Source: Rapana venosa (Eukaryota; Mollusca; Gastropoda; Neogastropoda; Muricidae). Taken from it: a stretch of DNA of 64,000 nucleotides. This document shows positions 49,665-60,536 of this stretch, one piece after another. The stretch covers positions 48,379,123-48,443,122 of the forward strand of contig CM054134.1 in NCBI GenBank assembly GCA_028751875.1. Reading direction: 5' to 3'. The first letter of the stretch is position 1, and each line of letters starts with the position of its first letter. Under the pieces are notes generated by a model. The model was not told where the DNA came from, ran no database searches, and was given only the letters and a program-made list of their open reading frames with translations. Position numbers and translations under genes: made by a program.

Positions 49665-50320
49665 GCCAGACAGACAGATAGACTTTATCTTAAGCAGTCT
49701 CGTCAAACTGCGTAATTATAGAGATCAGTGATGCCTACACTAACTCTTCAAAAGAAAGGTAAAGGTGTCCCGTAACCTGTGTGGTCGTAGGCTAGGGGAG
49801 CGAGGCATCAGAGACTTTGGCTTCTCCATGGGCCAGCATATTGAGGGCGGTGCCCATCTCCTCTCCTTCACTGCTTTACATATCCCTGGCCCTAAAGAAG
49901 CAGGTACCCATTTACAGCTGGGTGAACTGGGGGACTATACTGAAGCCAAGACGCGCAAACGGTCACCCATCCCATTGGTAACCACGCTCAATGCCGCTTA
50001 ACATTGGCTGGGGAAAGCGAGTGCTCTGACCACTGAGCTGTCCCGTCCCCAAAGAAAGGTAAATCAAACAACCAAACAGAAAGAAGGAAGGAAGGAAGGA
50101 AGGACTGGACATACGTGGTCTTGTCACACAGTTTGGGGAAGATGCTGGCGTCCACGGCATTGGAGGTCTTCTGGTCAATGGCCAGCGCCTCTTTGAGCAG
50201 CTTCATGACGGCGCTGGACTTGGCCTGACTCTTCTCGGCCACGGGCAGCTCCTTGCCCATCGCCTTCTCCACACACATCATGAACATCTCTCGGCACTCC
50301 TTGTCCAGGTCTGAGGCCAT
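44853..50320 (-). CDS. TPPP: TPPP/p25-alpha family protein, whole coding region (3 exons)
   Basis: Three exons (50320-50115, 48731-48578, 45038-44853) join in perfect phase into a 181-codon protein. Known for the family: TPPP proteins bind tubulin, bundle microtubules and are often linked to cilia or differentiated cells. Seen here: an N-terminal helical half (residues 1-120) matching the p25-alpha core, then the diagnostic C-terminal block with [16 protein letters not shown], the glycine-rich GKGKG-x-x-GR segment and a final [13 protein letters not shown]. The length is close to the short vertebrate TPPP2/TPPP3 (about 170-180 residues); the disordered N-terminal extension of vertebrate TPPP1 is absent. 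The introns are about 1.4 and 3.5 kb and hold SINEs and a 37-bp minisatellite. A CAG acceptor lies one base before the ATG, so an untranslated upstream exon is expected to the right of 50321. Which of TPPP1/2/3 it corresponds to cannot be said. Confidence 0.93.
45095..45432 (+). mobile_element. SINE family A, short 3' form (TPPP intron 2)
   Basis: tRNA-like head with A-box-like GGGATAGCCTCGTGGTTACA and B-box-like GGTTCGATTCCC, body with TCCTTCGGACGAGACTATAA, and 3' end CCATTATCCTCAATATAAAAG. It is antisense to TPPP and starts 57 bases from the TPPP exon 3 acceptor. Confidence 0.88.
46030..47695. repeat. 37-bp minisatellite in TPPP intron 2
   Basis: Roughly 40 units with core ATGAAACTGCAGGAATGACA and GTCCACCATAATATATA-like second half, more diverged after 46850 where the core becomes AAAGTACTAGAATGACAG. 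A ~90-base block (about 46795-46880) recurs at about 47070-47165 almost unchanged, showing block duplication inside the array. A non-repeat gap lies at about 47395-47515. The minus strand stays open over long stretches because the unit lacks stops; this is not evidence of coding. Confidence 0.95.
47696..48577. other. TPPP intron 2, remaining sequence
   Basis: (CAT)n/(CGT)n at 47755-47835 and short TGTAG-type pentamers at 48037-48085. No exon recognised. Confidence 0.5.
48578..48731 (-). CDS. TPPP: TPPP coding exon 2
   Basis: 154 bases between a CAG acceptor (48734-48732) and a GTGAGT donor at 48577. One base completes the threonine codon from exon 1, then 51 codons follow: [17 protein letters not shown], a lysine-rich linker with [14 protein letters not shown], and QEWLHAG. 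This is the central p25-alpha segment; [15 protein letters not shown] aligns with the family's T-F-x-x-F-x-x-A-x-x-E-L-A region. The phase is 2 on entry and 0 on exit, which matches both neighbouring exons. Confidence 0.92.
48880..49205 (+). repeat. Repeat family E copy in TPPP intron 1
   Basis: Antisense to TPPP; contains TTGTTGTCTGTTATGTGACC, TAAGTCAGGCCCAGC, and GGGGGATGCTATCCATACTG then GCATCCTCACGAGG. Confidence 0.78.
49560..49666. repeat. (GA)n tract in TPPP intron 1
   Basis: GA run with GG and AAG interruptions; a 15-base C run lies just left (49511-49525). Confidence 0.95.
49760..50050 (-). mobile_element. SINE family C in TPPP intron 1
   Basis: Minus-strand copy, sense to TPPP. Flanks share AAAGAAAGGTAAA (49751-49763 and 50051-50063). 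The head begins about 65 bases after the exon 1 donor. Confidence 0.88.
50115..50320 (-). CDS. TPPP: TPPP coding exon 1
   Basis: Starts at ATG (50320-50318), reads [13 protein letters not shown] and ends in KLCDKT plus two bases before a GTATGT donor at 50114. It holds 68 full codons. The stretch [15 protein letters not shown] followed by SIFPKLCD corresponds to the first EF-hand-like helices of the p25-alpha core. The start is chosen because the next base upstream completes a CAG splice acceptor preceded by a long pyrimidine tract on the minus strand, so the ATG lies right at the 5' edge of its exon, and no in-frame ATG lies between. Confidence 0.92.
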
Positions 50321-50321
50321 A

Positions 50322-50382
50322 CTGATGGGAATGGGAAGAGAGAGAGAGAGAGAGAGGGGGGGGGGGGGGGGGGGGGGGGGGG
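50322..50382 (-). promoter_or_regulatory. Microsatellite pyrimidine tract before TPPP coding exon 1
   Basis: Read on the minus strand: 27 C (50382-50356), about ten CT units, then TTCCCATTCCCATCAG ending at 50322. The repeat forms the polypyrimidine tract of the acceptor for the coding exon. That it functions in splicing is inference; tract and acceptor are seen directly. Confidence 0.6.
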
Positions 50383-50568
50383 AGGGGGTGGGGGCTGGGG
50401 GAGGGGTTGGAAGAGCAAAGACCTGTGTGGGGGCAGAAGAGTGGGGAAAAGAGCGAGTTAAAAATTGTAAGACTCTGATCTAAATTTGGAAAGAAAAAAA
50501 AAGAGAAAGGATGGGTACTGTGTTAAAGGTGAGAAAGTGAGTGAGTGAGTGAGTGAGTGAGTGAGTGT

Positions 50569-50599
<31 letters not shown>

Positions 50600-51204
50600 G
50601 GGGGGTGTTGTGTTGTGTGTGTGAAAATAAAATCTTCGCTTCATAAAAGACATTGATGGTCTCACAGGCCGTGAGCAAGAGTGGCTAAGCTTGCTAGTCT
50701 CAATACAAAGAACAAAAGAAAACAAAGCAAAACAACCTCCCCAACCCCAACAAACAACCGCCCCCCCCCCCCCCCCCCCCCATAAAAAGCTTTCGCGAGA
50801 TAGACCCTCTAAATCACTTGACGTATTTTTTAGTCCCTACTCAAATAATGCGACAGATTTTCACGAATGCAGATGGTCTCTACAGTTGATGTGGACACTG
50901 ACGCCAGGCATAGACTAGCGGCCTGACCCTCTTTAACTACACAAACTTCCATGTCCCACACACTCGGCTAGGCGGCCGTGGGACATGGTAAGTATGTTTA
51001 TTAAAAGTTTTGTTTGGTTGGGTTTTTTGTTTTTCTTTCTTTTTTTTAAAATTTTTTTTTTTTTTTTTTGGGGGGGGGGGGGGGGGGGAGGCGTATTCGT
51101 TATGATAGACTGCTTAGTATTAGACTAAACCATCCGTGTATGTACATTTGAATTTGTTAACACTATTAGTTGTTATTGGTTGAATGAGTAAGAATAGGTT
51201 GAAT

Positions 51205-51278
51205 GCAAGCGCTTTGATTTGTTTTTACAAGATGTAGTGCTATATAAATTCTATTTATCATCATCATCATTCATCTTC
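51205..51278 (+). mobile_element. LINE 3' end with ATC-rich tail
   Basis: Plus strand AAGCGCTTTGATTTGTTTTT, GTAGTGCTATATAAATTC, tail of CATCATCATCAT. Confidence 0.65.
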
Positions 51279-53673
51279 TTCTTATTTTCATGATTCAAAA
51301 CATTAGCCTGCCTGCCAACGTTCTTGCCCATACACGATATAGGCCTCTACAAACACCTCTGTAAACCCTCTCAACTTCCAATCATTTTCTGAAACAGTTT
51401 ACCTTTAAATACCAATTTCAGCAAACAAATACAGCGATAATCCGGCAGTCCATACTTTCTAATAAACTGTTAGCTGAATCCTAAAGATCTATCAGGCAAC
51501 ACGAAAGAACATACCAGCAGTTGATGTAATGAAGTATGAAGTCGGAGCAACTGCGACTGGTGAGAAGTCAAACGCCTAATTAATGACGTAATACTAAAAC
51601 GTCATCTTGTTAGTGACACAATTGATTCTGACCTATGAGGTGTGTGAAAACAGATCATGTGATCAGAAGCGCAGAGAAGAAAAATAGGCCTACATGTAGA
51701 GTCTAAGCCTAAGCCTACCATCCTGAAAAGTGCTATAGATCTATAGCAAAGCCAACATAAAAGTTTAGGTACAAAGCTACGCCAGGTTATATTAGCCAAA
51801 TAAATCTTTTAATAAGTTCAGGCGCATTCTTTAGTTCTTCAGCTCTCTACACGCCTAAAGAGTAGTTAATACACACAAAAGAACTCTATTCTCTAAGGCC
51901 TGTAGGTCCTATGTCAAAGGAAGTAGTACAACTGGTGAGTTAAAGAACTACTTTTTAAAGTATTCAAATTTTGTAAGAAAGCCTTCATTTGACACAATTG
52001 CCTGCTCTTTAGATCTATGTTTTGCCGAATTCTAGAGCTGTAGGCAGAGGAATTGAGCGGTAGGTCTACAGATTGTAGATCTGTGAATAATGGACCTGTA
52101 AATCTGAAGAACTGTATGCAAAAACAAAACAAAAACTTAAAATACATCCCCCACAAAAGAAAGTCCCCCAGTAAAAACAAACAAAAACCCCAGCGACAAC
52201 AAACAAAAGAACCAGGAAAAAACCCCAAAAATTGGAAAAGCCACAGGTCTAAATAGACACATTAATATGCTATAGAGTCAGCTCCCTGTAGCCTATAGGT
52301 CCACACTGCATCTGATATTGGATTTACAAATCATGAATCTAAGCACCTTGATATGTAAAATTAATTTTCCACATAGTCTCAACAGGACCCTCCACCCCAT
52401 CTCAGCCCCTTTCTGCTGCCAGAAAGTTGACTAAAACTAATGCATGATATGACCTCATTCTGCAGTTTGAGTTTACTAAAAGATTTAATTCTGGCAGAGT
52501 GAACAGGGTCCACGTTTTCAGTTACATGGATGAATCCTGAATTGACGCGCTTGTAGATTTTTTCCACCCGCCTATGATCTGAAGTACACATTGTTTTATT
52601 AGCTTTTGAAATTTTTTTGTTCTCCTTTGTATAGGTTATTTTTTTCTTTGGGGCTTTCTTTTTTTTTTTTTTTTGCATCTCTTGAGCAGCAAAGGCGAGT
52701 CTGTTACCATCTTGATTCAGTGTGTTGTGTTTTGCGTTGGTACATGCATGCACACATGTGTATTTGTGTGTGTAAATAGAAATATATTTAAGAACACACA
52801 AAAGTTTGCTCGCTCTCTCTTTCACGCACACACACACACAGAGTAAGACACACCACACACCAAGTAACAGTTTACACACACAGAGTAACAGTTCACACAC
52901 ACACACAGTTTACACACACAGCACACACACACAACACACACACACACACACACACACACACCACTATTCAGCCATAAACTCACAAGAGCATTAAAAAACC
53001 CAACAACAATGTGTATGGAGGACTTTTAATCAATAAAAGGAGATGAAAAGCCAGCTGAGCACATATACACCCTGATAAATAAACCCATGTCACTCATCAC
53101 AGTCAAAAGAATACAAACTTTTCATTAAATAAAAAAAACCCAACCCAACAAAACTAAAAACTAAACAAAAAATCCCAACCAACCAACTAAAAAGAAATGT
53201 AACTCAGTACATGATTTGGTATATGTCTCTTAACATGTACATCCACATGATTAGACATGAATGACGCATTTAATGTGTCCTCTCACATAAGATATGGAGC
53301 AAAAATAAAACCAGCATGCTAATGAGTCAATATATTTACATCAGAATACAAAGAACGCTGAAGAAGCAAGACTTCCCAACCCACTCCAGTCTTCTTGTTG
53401 ACAGCCCTGCCGACCACAAAGGCCATATCGGGGCTGTCACCTTTCAAGATTTTTTGTATATCTCAGACTAAAACAGTGCAACTATATACAGATTAAAAAC
53501 AGGGTTTAAAACCATCTCTACTGTTATTTCTAAAAATAAATAATTTATTTTGCAGTTAACAAAATGGAAATCATGTCTGTACTACAGATATTTCAAAACT
53601 AAACTCTTTTTTGTTTTGTTTTTTTGCTACATTATCTGATAAGGCATTATTCTTTGATGCACTATGCATGTAT

Positions 53674-53795
53674 GATATTTTGATGGATTATTGTACTGTT
53701 TTGTATTATATCGTAGTACTTTTAAGTTAAGATATTTTGATGGATTATTGTACTGTTTTGTATTATATTGTAGTACTTTTAAGTTAAGATATACA
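53674..53795. repeat. 57-bp tandem duplication
   Basis: Two nearly identical units starting GATATTTTGATGGATTATTG at 53674 and 53731; they differ by a single base (C/T). Confidence 0.95.
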
Positions 53796-54763
53796 TTATT
53801 TTGAATATTCTGGTTGTAAGAGGCTGTCGACGTCATACTTACATTTTCAAGTACTTCTCCAAGGAAATAATGTTGCACTGTGTAGAACAACTCTTCAGTC
53901 ATTTTTAATTCAAGCAACTGTTTATTTCTTTATCACTGCTTTTAGTTATTTAAACTGCAAATGACTATGTGTTTTTGATTGTCTGCTTGTTTGATTTTTT
54001 TTTTTTTTTTTTTTTTTACTTCACAAGATGTGCAGTAGCAGAAGAGCATGAATTTATAGAACAGTATGAATTTACAAAACAGTATGAATTGCTTGGTTTT
54101 TCCTCTAATAGAACTGTCAACTTTATTTAAAAACTGTTCATTTTGTTGTTGTTTTAAAAAAAAAATCCTTTGTTTAACTGTCTGAGATTTTATAGTAGAA
54201 CAAAAAATCTGTCCAATAACAAAAGAAAGGTTAAAATACTTAACCCCAATGGAGTACAAGCTTATTTTCAAAATAATTCCAATATCTTGAAAATCACTCA
54301 AATATTTTCAACAATGTTGACAAAATCTGTTTTCATGCGTTATTATCCAAAATTTAAAAAACCAATCAGCAACAACAAAAACAACACAGCATGCTGACAA
54401 AATGGCAAGCACTGTAACGTCGATTTTGGGAAGAGTTTGTGCGTGTCATGTCTGTGTCTGCACAGTATGGTTAATACTCCCTTGTGTCAGTGGACAGTCT
54501 CAACTGTACATGCAAAGATTGTGTATATATCAATGTACAGTATATTTCCCATAGGAGGCAGTTGGGGAGCGGAGGAGGCAGAAATAGACAAGCAAATACA
54601 GACACGAGTTTGACATCCATTTTCTCTCAGTGAAGCAAGTTTTTCTATTTCAAATAAAGCAAACTGGTAACATCATAACATACAGACTAGACAGACATTT
54701 CTCTCATTCATTTTCTCACCACAACAAAGCAGTGAACAATATTATCAAACACAAATGATTATA

Positions 54764-55018
54764 GTAAAGGTAAAGGAGTCCCATAACCTATAAGGTCGTA
54801 GGGGAGCGAGGCGTCAGAGACCTCACTTCTCTAGGGCCAGCATATTGGGGGCGGCACCCATCTCCTCTCCCTTGCTGCTTTACCTTCCCTGATCCTAAAG
54901 AGGGCAGGTACCCATTTACAGCTGGGTGAACTGGGGGAACTGTACTGAAGCCAAGGCGCGCAAACGGTCACCCATCCAACTGGTAACCACGCTCGACGCT
55001 GCTTGAAAGCGAGTGCAC
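54764..55018 (-). mobile_element. SINE family C, head deleted
   Basis: Keeps the 5S-like segment (CTTTCAAGCAGCGTCGAGCG, GGATGGGTGACCG) and body but lacks most of the tRNA head. Direct repeat ATGATTATA at 54755-54763 and 55019-55027. It lies just downstream of the UBA5 3' region. Confidence 0.87.
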
Positions 55019-55048
55019 ATGATTATAAAGCTTCAAAATATTTATGAT

Positions 55049-55054
55049 TTTATT
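55049..55054 (-). promoter_or_regulatory. Candidate poly(A) signal AATAAA downstream of UBA5
   Basis: AATAAA on the minus strand about 420 bases after the UBA5 stop, in AT-rich sequence with no other gene nearby. Such hexamers are frequent by chance in this AT-rich stretch, so this is only a candidate. Confidence 0.3.
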
Positions 55055-55474
55055 TATGGCATTTTCACTTCACTTCTAGAAACTTCTGTAGTTTTTATAA
55101 GTGTATTCCTCATTTAAAAACATGTTTCTCCTCACAATCTGTTAAGAATTTAAACAATGCACAGAGATTCTTCCATTTTCATAAAATATTCAAAACAAAA
55201 AGATATTTGAATACTTGTCTGATACTACTTTAAAATACATCATTTCCACTGTTAACATTGCAAATAACTTGCAACAAGTAGATGTTTAATGAAAGTATCT
55301 ACACTTTGAAATTTCAACCTCTCTTCATTAATGATTAAGAAAAAAAAGATATTGTGAAGCAGTTGCTCAAATGAATGATTGAAAAAAAAAGAAAAAGAAG
55401 AATATGCTGTAGTTGAGTCCATGTCCAAGGAGCTAGTGGTGGTCCTGTACACTAGTGTTGATGTCTTCGTCCTA

Positions 55475-55552
55475 TCACAAGTTCTGCATCTGCTTCATCA
55501 GGTCGTCCAGGCTCTGGCCACTGTCCTGCACTAGGCCGTCTTGGTCCCCACC
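55475..55552 (-). CDS. UBA5: UBA5 last exon (UFC1-binding C-terminus)
   Basis: After a strong acceptor (TTTATTTTGTTG tract, then GCGCAG) the sequence reads [25 protein letters not shown], stop TGA at 55477-55475. Human UBA5 ends EDSGESLEDLMAKMKNM, so the frame is certain. The frame needs phase 0 entry, yet the previous exon leaves one base; direct joining is out by one. The explanations are an assembly indel in the adjacent GGG/GGGG runs, a missed microexon, or use of the downstream AG at 55540-55539 (CAAG before ACGGC), which restores phase. Confidence 0.88.
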   Translation of the reverse strand, partial: GGDQDGLVQDSGQSLDDLMKQMQNL

Positions 55553-58500
55553 CTGCGCAACATCAACAACAAAATAAACCAGTTCTGGTCAGTACACCCC
55601 ACCACGCACCTCCCTTCATCTTTGCCATATTATATGGCCCTCGTAGACCCATTTTTCTGAATCTCACTAAAAAAGAAAAGAAATGTTTAAAGCCTATCAT
55701 CCCCAGTGGGAATGCCGGGGTGGCCTGTTAGTATATATAAATAGTATCCCTACCTTCTGAGAATTCTGTGCTAGAATTCCCTCTTTTCTGTCCCTCCTTT
55801 TGTTTCTGCCTTTTTTCCTTTTCTTTCTGTCACCTCCTTGTTATTCTCTGCATTCTTGGTCCATTCTCCTGCCATTTTTTCAGAAAGTCTTAAAATGAAA
55901 CAATTCTCCAAGGAAGGAGACTCGAGCCCCTTAATGTGTGGCATGCAGGCCCATTGGTGTGTGGATATGCCCTGGTGTCCACGAACCAGCCCCATGATAT
56001 GAGTTAAACATCACAAGGACATTCCAACGGTACAACAGGTGGAAGAGGAGGACCTGTCTCCTGATGGCTGTGAAGGCAGGGGAGGATGGACTCGAGGGCA
56101 GACTGGACTCTGCAGCCCAGTGAAAGCAGCAAGACTAGAAGAACGACCACTCTGATGTAAAATCATGCTGAAGTTGGATGCGCTGGGCCGGACTTGTCAG
56201 GCGCTAAACGGCAGTGCAATGCATATTTGCTCATATGACAGATAACAATGAGTTGCTGTTTGAGAAAATGACAAACAAAAGGTCGATCAGAATGACTTGA
56301 ATTTTTTTTTTTAATTCTTCAACACCACTTAAATCATTTATACTAGTTTCACTGATTTTTTTTATGCTAACTAAATGAATGAATAAATGTTGCTATTACA
56401 AACTCCTTTTCTTTCATTGATCTTGCAGATCTAGCTTTTCAAACTTTGTGAAGAAAAAAATATCTTGATGCTCTTGACTCATATGTTGTGAGTCTTACAG
56501 ACCCTCACTTTGTAAAGAATAAAAACATCAACACTCAGAGTGGGTCCCAGAGATGTACATTTTTTGGGTTGTTCTGCTTTCTCTCTTCTCTCCTCTGCAT
56601 CCCCTTACTGGGTGGGGTGTCTAGTTCCTGGTCTTCTCCTGTGCTTGTTATTTGCCAGAGGTCTGCCCCGCTGGCCTCAGCTGACACATTTTGACTTCAG
56701 AGCACTTCATGTTTTGGACCCACCAAACGCCCACATGAATACTGGGATCTTTAACTCTTTCGCTTCCAGCACCCGGTATACTGGTTTCACTAAACCTATC
56801 CTTGATTCCCAGAAAATGGAAAACCAGTTTGGACTAACTGATGCAGTACACCCCCTGACATCCTGACTACTCAGGTACCTGAGACCCTGATCCTTTACCA
56901 TACTGTTTATCAGTGGCCCTGTCCATTTTGTGAAGGGACAGCCTCCTCAGCCCCTGGAGAGTACTGGGAAGTCATTAAGACATGAGTGGATTCATAGCAT
57001 TTGAGGGCAGTGGAGAAGTCATTAAGATAAGAGTCCGCATGGGACACTGATACCCTGCAGGGTATGTGTTGAAATGGGTGATGTGGACTTCACTAAGAGA
57101 GTACAGGCATGTTTTATTGATTTTCCATGAACTGTTTGTACATAGCCATGCGCATTTGTGTTTTTCTTGACACAATTGTTTGTATTTACCTGCTCTAACA
57201 CCCACGAGTCACCAACTTTATGATATGTTTAAACTGCAAAAAAAATATTTAATGCTTTCAGCTGTTAACACAACAGCGCATGATAATATTATTTGGGGTT
57301 GATTATGTTAGATGATAGTGTCACTTCACTTTGAAGTAGGTACCCTATGCACTCTGACTTCTTTATCCCACCTGGGAATCATTGTGAGATTGTAGGTACA
57401 CACTGGATGAAAAATTTGTGTGGATGACTCGTTTGACGTACCTCATCATACAGGCAGCCATACTCCGACTTCCAAGTATTTTTTCTCCTTTAAAAGAGAG
57501 TTCAGGTTGTTATGCTAAGAACCAGTCATGGCTGAAGACAAAGTCAACATAACACTTCAAAGCATACCCATATTTTCATGTCAGCCTCGGCACTTAGCTT
57601 ACATCAGTGACTGACAAAGCTTCTGGCCTGGGCCAGACAACCTGGAAGAAGTTGGTATGTTGTGTGAAGATAAAACTGACCCTGCACAGCTGGAATGCTT
57701 TACCACAGCAATGGGTACGGATGTGGAGTGGAACTACCTGATGCCTTACCGTTTGGGAGAGGAGCAGTGTAGGCCACACGCCCTTCACAAGCTGAGGCTG
57801 TCCCCTTACTGCTGCGAGCCAGCTCATCGGCTGTCGTCTCTGACACCCTCAATGGTGCACAGACAATGCAGTGCAATCAGCCTCATGGCTGCACACAATG
57901 CAGGTTGTCAATCAGACCTCATGGCTGCGCACACAATGCAGTTGTCAAATCAGACCTCAATGGCTGCGCACAACAATGCAGTTGTCAAATCAGACCTCAA
58001 TGGCTGCGCACAACAATGCTGTTGTCAAATCAGACCTCAATGGCTGCACACAACAATGCAGTTGTCAAATCAGACCTCAATGGCTGCCACAACAATGCAG
58101 TTGTCAAATCAGACCTCAATGGCTGCGCACAACAATGCAGTTGTCAAATCAGACCTCAATGGCTGCACACACAACAATGCAGTTGTCAAATCAGACCTCA
58201 ATGGCTGCAGCACACAACAATGCAGTTGTCAAATCAGACCTCAATGGCTGCACACAACAATGCAGTTGTCAAATCAGACCTCAATGGCTGCACACAACAA
58301 TGCAGTTGTCAAATCAGACCTCAAAGGCTGCACACAACAATGTCGTTGTCAAATCTGACCTCAAAGGCTGCACACAACAATGTCGTTGTCAAATCAGACC
58401 TCAAAGGCTGCACACAACAATGTAGTTGTCAAATCAGACCTCAATGGCTGCGCACAACAATGCAGTTGTCAAATCAGACCTCAATGGCTGCAAGTCAAGT

Positions 58501-60330
58501 CAAAAACACTTTAATCATCCCATGAAGGGCAATTACAATACTGACAGGCACATTGATATGTATACTTATCTTGAAAGACACAAGAAAGTTACATTTCATA
58601 TTGGTATGAACATTCCAAGATAACTTCAAATAAAAGTATCACACACACACACAGAGCCATCAAATCATACATGTTTTGGTTTAGTCAAAAGAGAGAAAGA
58701 GAGCATGCACAACACACACACACACATACATGTGTGCAAACATACACAGAGGATCACACACACACAGAGGAACACACACACACTTACATCTTCTCTTATT
58801 CTCCCTATTTGTTCACATTTTCTGTTGTTTTTTCCCCCATGCTTGTTTATTTGTCTATTTGTTGCATGTTTTGTTCAGAGGGATGAATATGAAAAAAGCA
58901 AATATCTAGGCTTATTCTACAACCTCTTCTAAATGAAACTGATTTGCTACATGCATGCATGTTGTATGTTCTGTTTTTCACTTTTTAAAAACCCCATGAA
59001 ACCCAAAATGACACAGGAACAGAGCACTATAACACAGCATACAGGCAGTCAGTAATACCCCACCACGACTTACCCCATTCATTGTCAGGGTGCACTACTA
59101 CCTCCTCTTCCTCAGCCACTTCTTCCACTTTGGGCTTGGCTGCTTCACTGGCCTGCAACAGCATGCAACCAACTCCTTGTCTCACACAGAACAAAGTGAT
59201 ACAATTTCAGTGTAGTGTAGTGTGTAGTGTAGTGTAGTGTAGTGTAGTGTAGTGTAGTGTAGTGTAGTGTAGTGTAGTGTAGTGTAGTGTAGTGTAGTGT
59301 AGTATAGTGTAGTGTAGTGCTGTGTAGTGTAGTGTAGTGTAGTCTAATCTCCTGCCTGGTACAGTGTGGTCACTTCCACAAACTATCAACCTTATCTTTT
59401 CCATTATTTCTTAATTTTCTTTTTATCCAGCTTGTATGAGAGTGTGCACATAAGCCATTCTTAGAAGCAGTGGAGTAGCTGTTGGAAATGTTCTTGTCTG
59501 AGTGGCATTGCATAGCTTAACACTCTGGAGGGTTACCCAGAACATACATTCTTGACTCTCATCACACCTCTCACTCATCACACACTGTGAGAGACCGCAA
59601 GTATATACTGGATGAAAAGTTTGCATGTAAGCCGTTTTTGATTACTTCGCCATACTTGCAGCCATAGTCTTCCAAACCAAACTTATCAGTAAGCTACTGG
59701 TTAAACACAGCAACAATACAAGCACAAACACACACATATCTATGCCAAACTAAGCATCAAAAGAAAGTAGCTGGGAGCCTGGACATCCACCAACCTGGAA
59801 CTCCTCCTGGCGTTTCCTGCAGTTGAGGTCATCACACTGAGGGTTGGGCTTGAGGGTCATCTGAGGAAAGAAGTCCTGCATGGCGTTGTAGCCCAGGTAG
59901 TAGGACACGTCCCCAAAGCCTAGCAAATACCTGACAACACACACACAGATAATACGACACGTCCCCAAAGCAAGCAAATACCTGCACACACAGAGAGTCA
60001 GGTAATAGGACATGTGCCCAAAGCCTAACAAATACCTGGCAACACTCACACACACACGGAGGTAATAGGACATGTCCCCAAAGCCTAGCAAATACCTGAC
60101 AACACACACATAGAGGTTTTAGGACTCTTCCTCAAAGCCTAGCAAATACCTGACAACACACACAGAGTACTATGACACATCCCCAAAGCCTAGCAAATAC
60201 CTGCACACACACAGAGTCAGGTAATAGGACATGTGCCCAAAGCCTAACAAATACCTGGCAACACACACACACACAGGTAATAGGACATGTCCCCAAAGCC
60301 TAACAAATACTTGACAGCACACACACACAC

Positions 60331-60374
<44 letters not shown>

Positions 60375-60478
60375 GGTTTTAGGACTCTTCCTCAAAGCCT
60401 AGAAAATATCTGACAACACACACACAGATATATGACACATCCCCAAAGCCTAGCAAATACTCACAAACCAACACACAC

Positions 60479-60536
<58 letters not shown>

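Larger units (their letters stand above)
50383..54754. other. TPPP-UBA5 intergenic or TPPP 5' intron, no exon recognised
   Basis: Holds (GTGA)n/(GT)n and 23 G at 50529-50605, C run at 50761-50780, T and G runs at 51040-51088, (CA)n at 52829-52960, the 57-bp duplication at 53674, and long AT-rich DNA. A TPPP 5' untranslated exon and promoter should lie here but I cannot place them. Confidence 0.5.

Noticed and set aside
57657..58525. Plus-strand open frames of 184-233 codons with a repeating [16 protein letters not shown] pattern
   Set aside because: They arise from the 40-bp minisatellite, open in several frames, and run antisense to UBA5.
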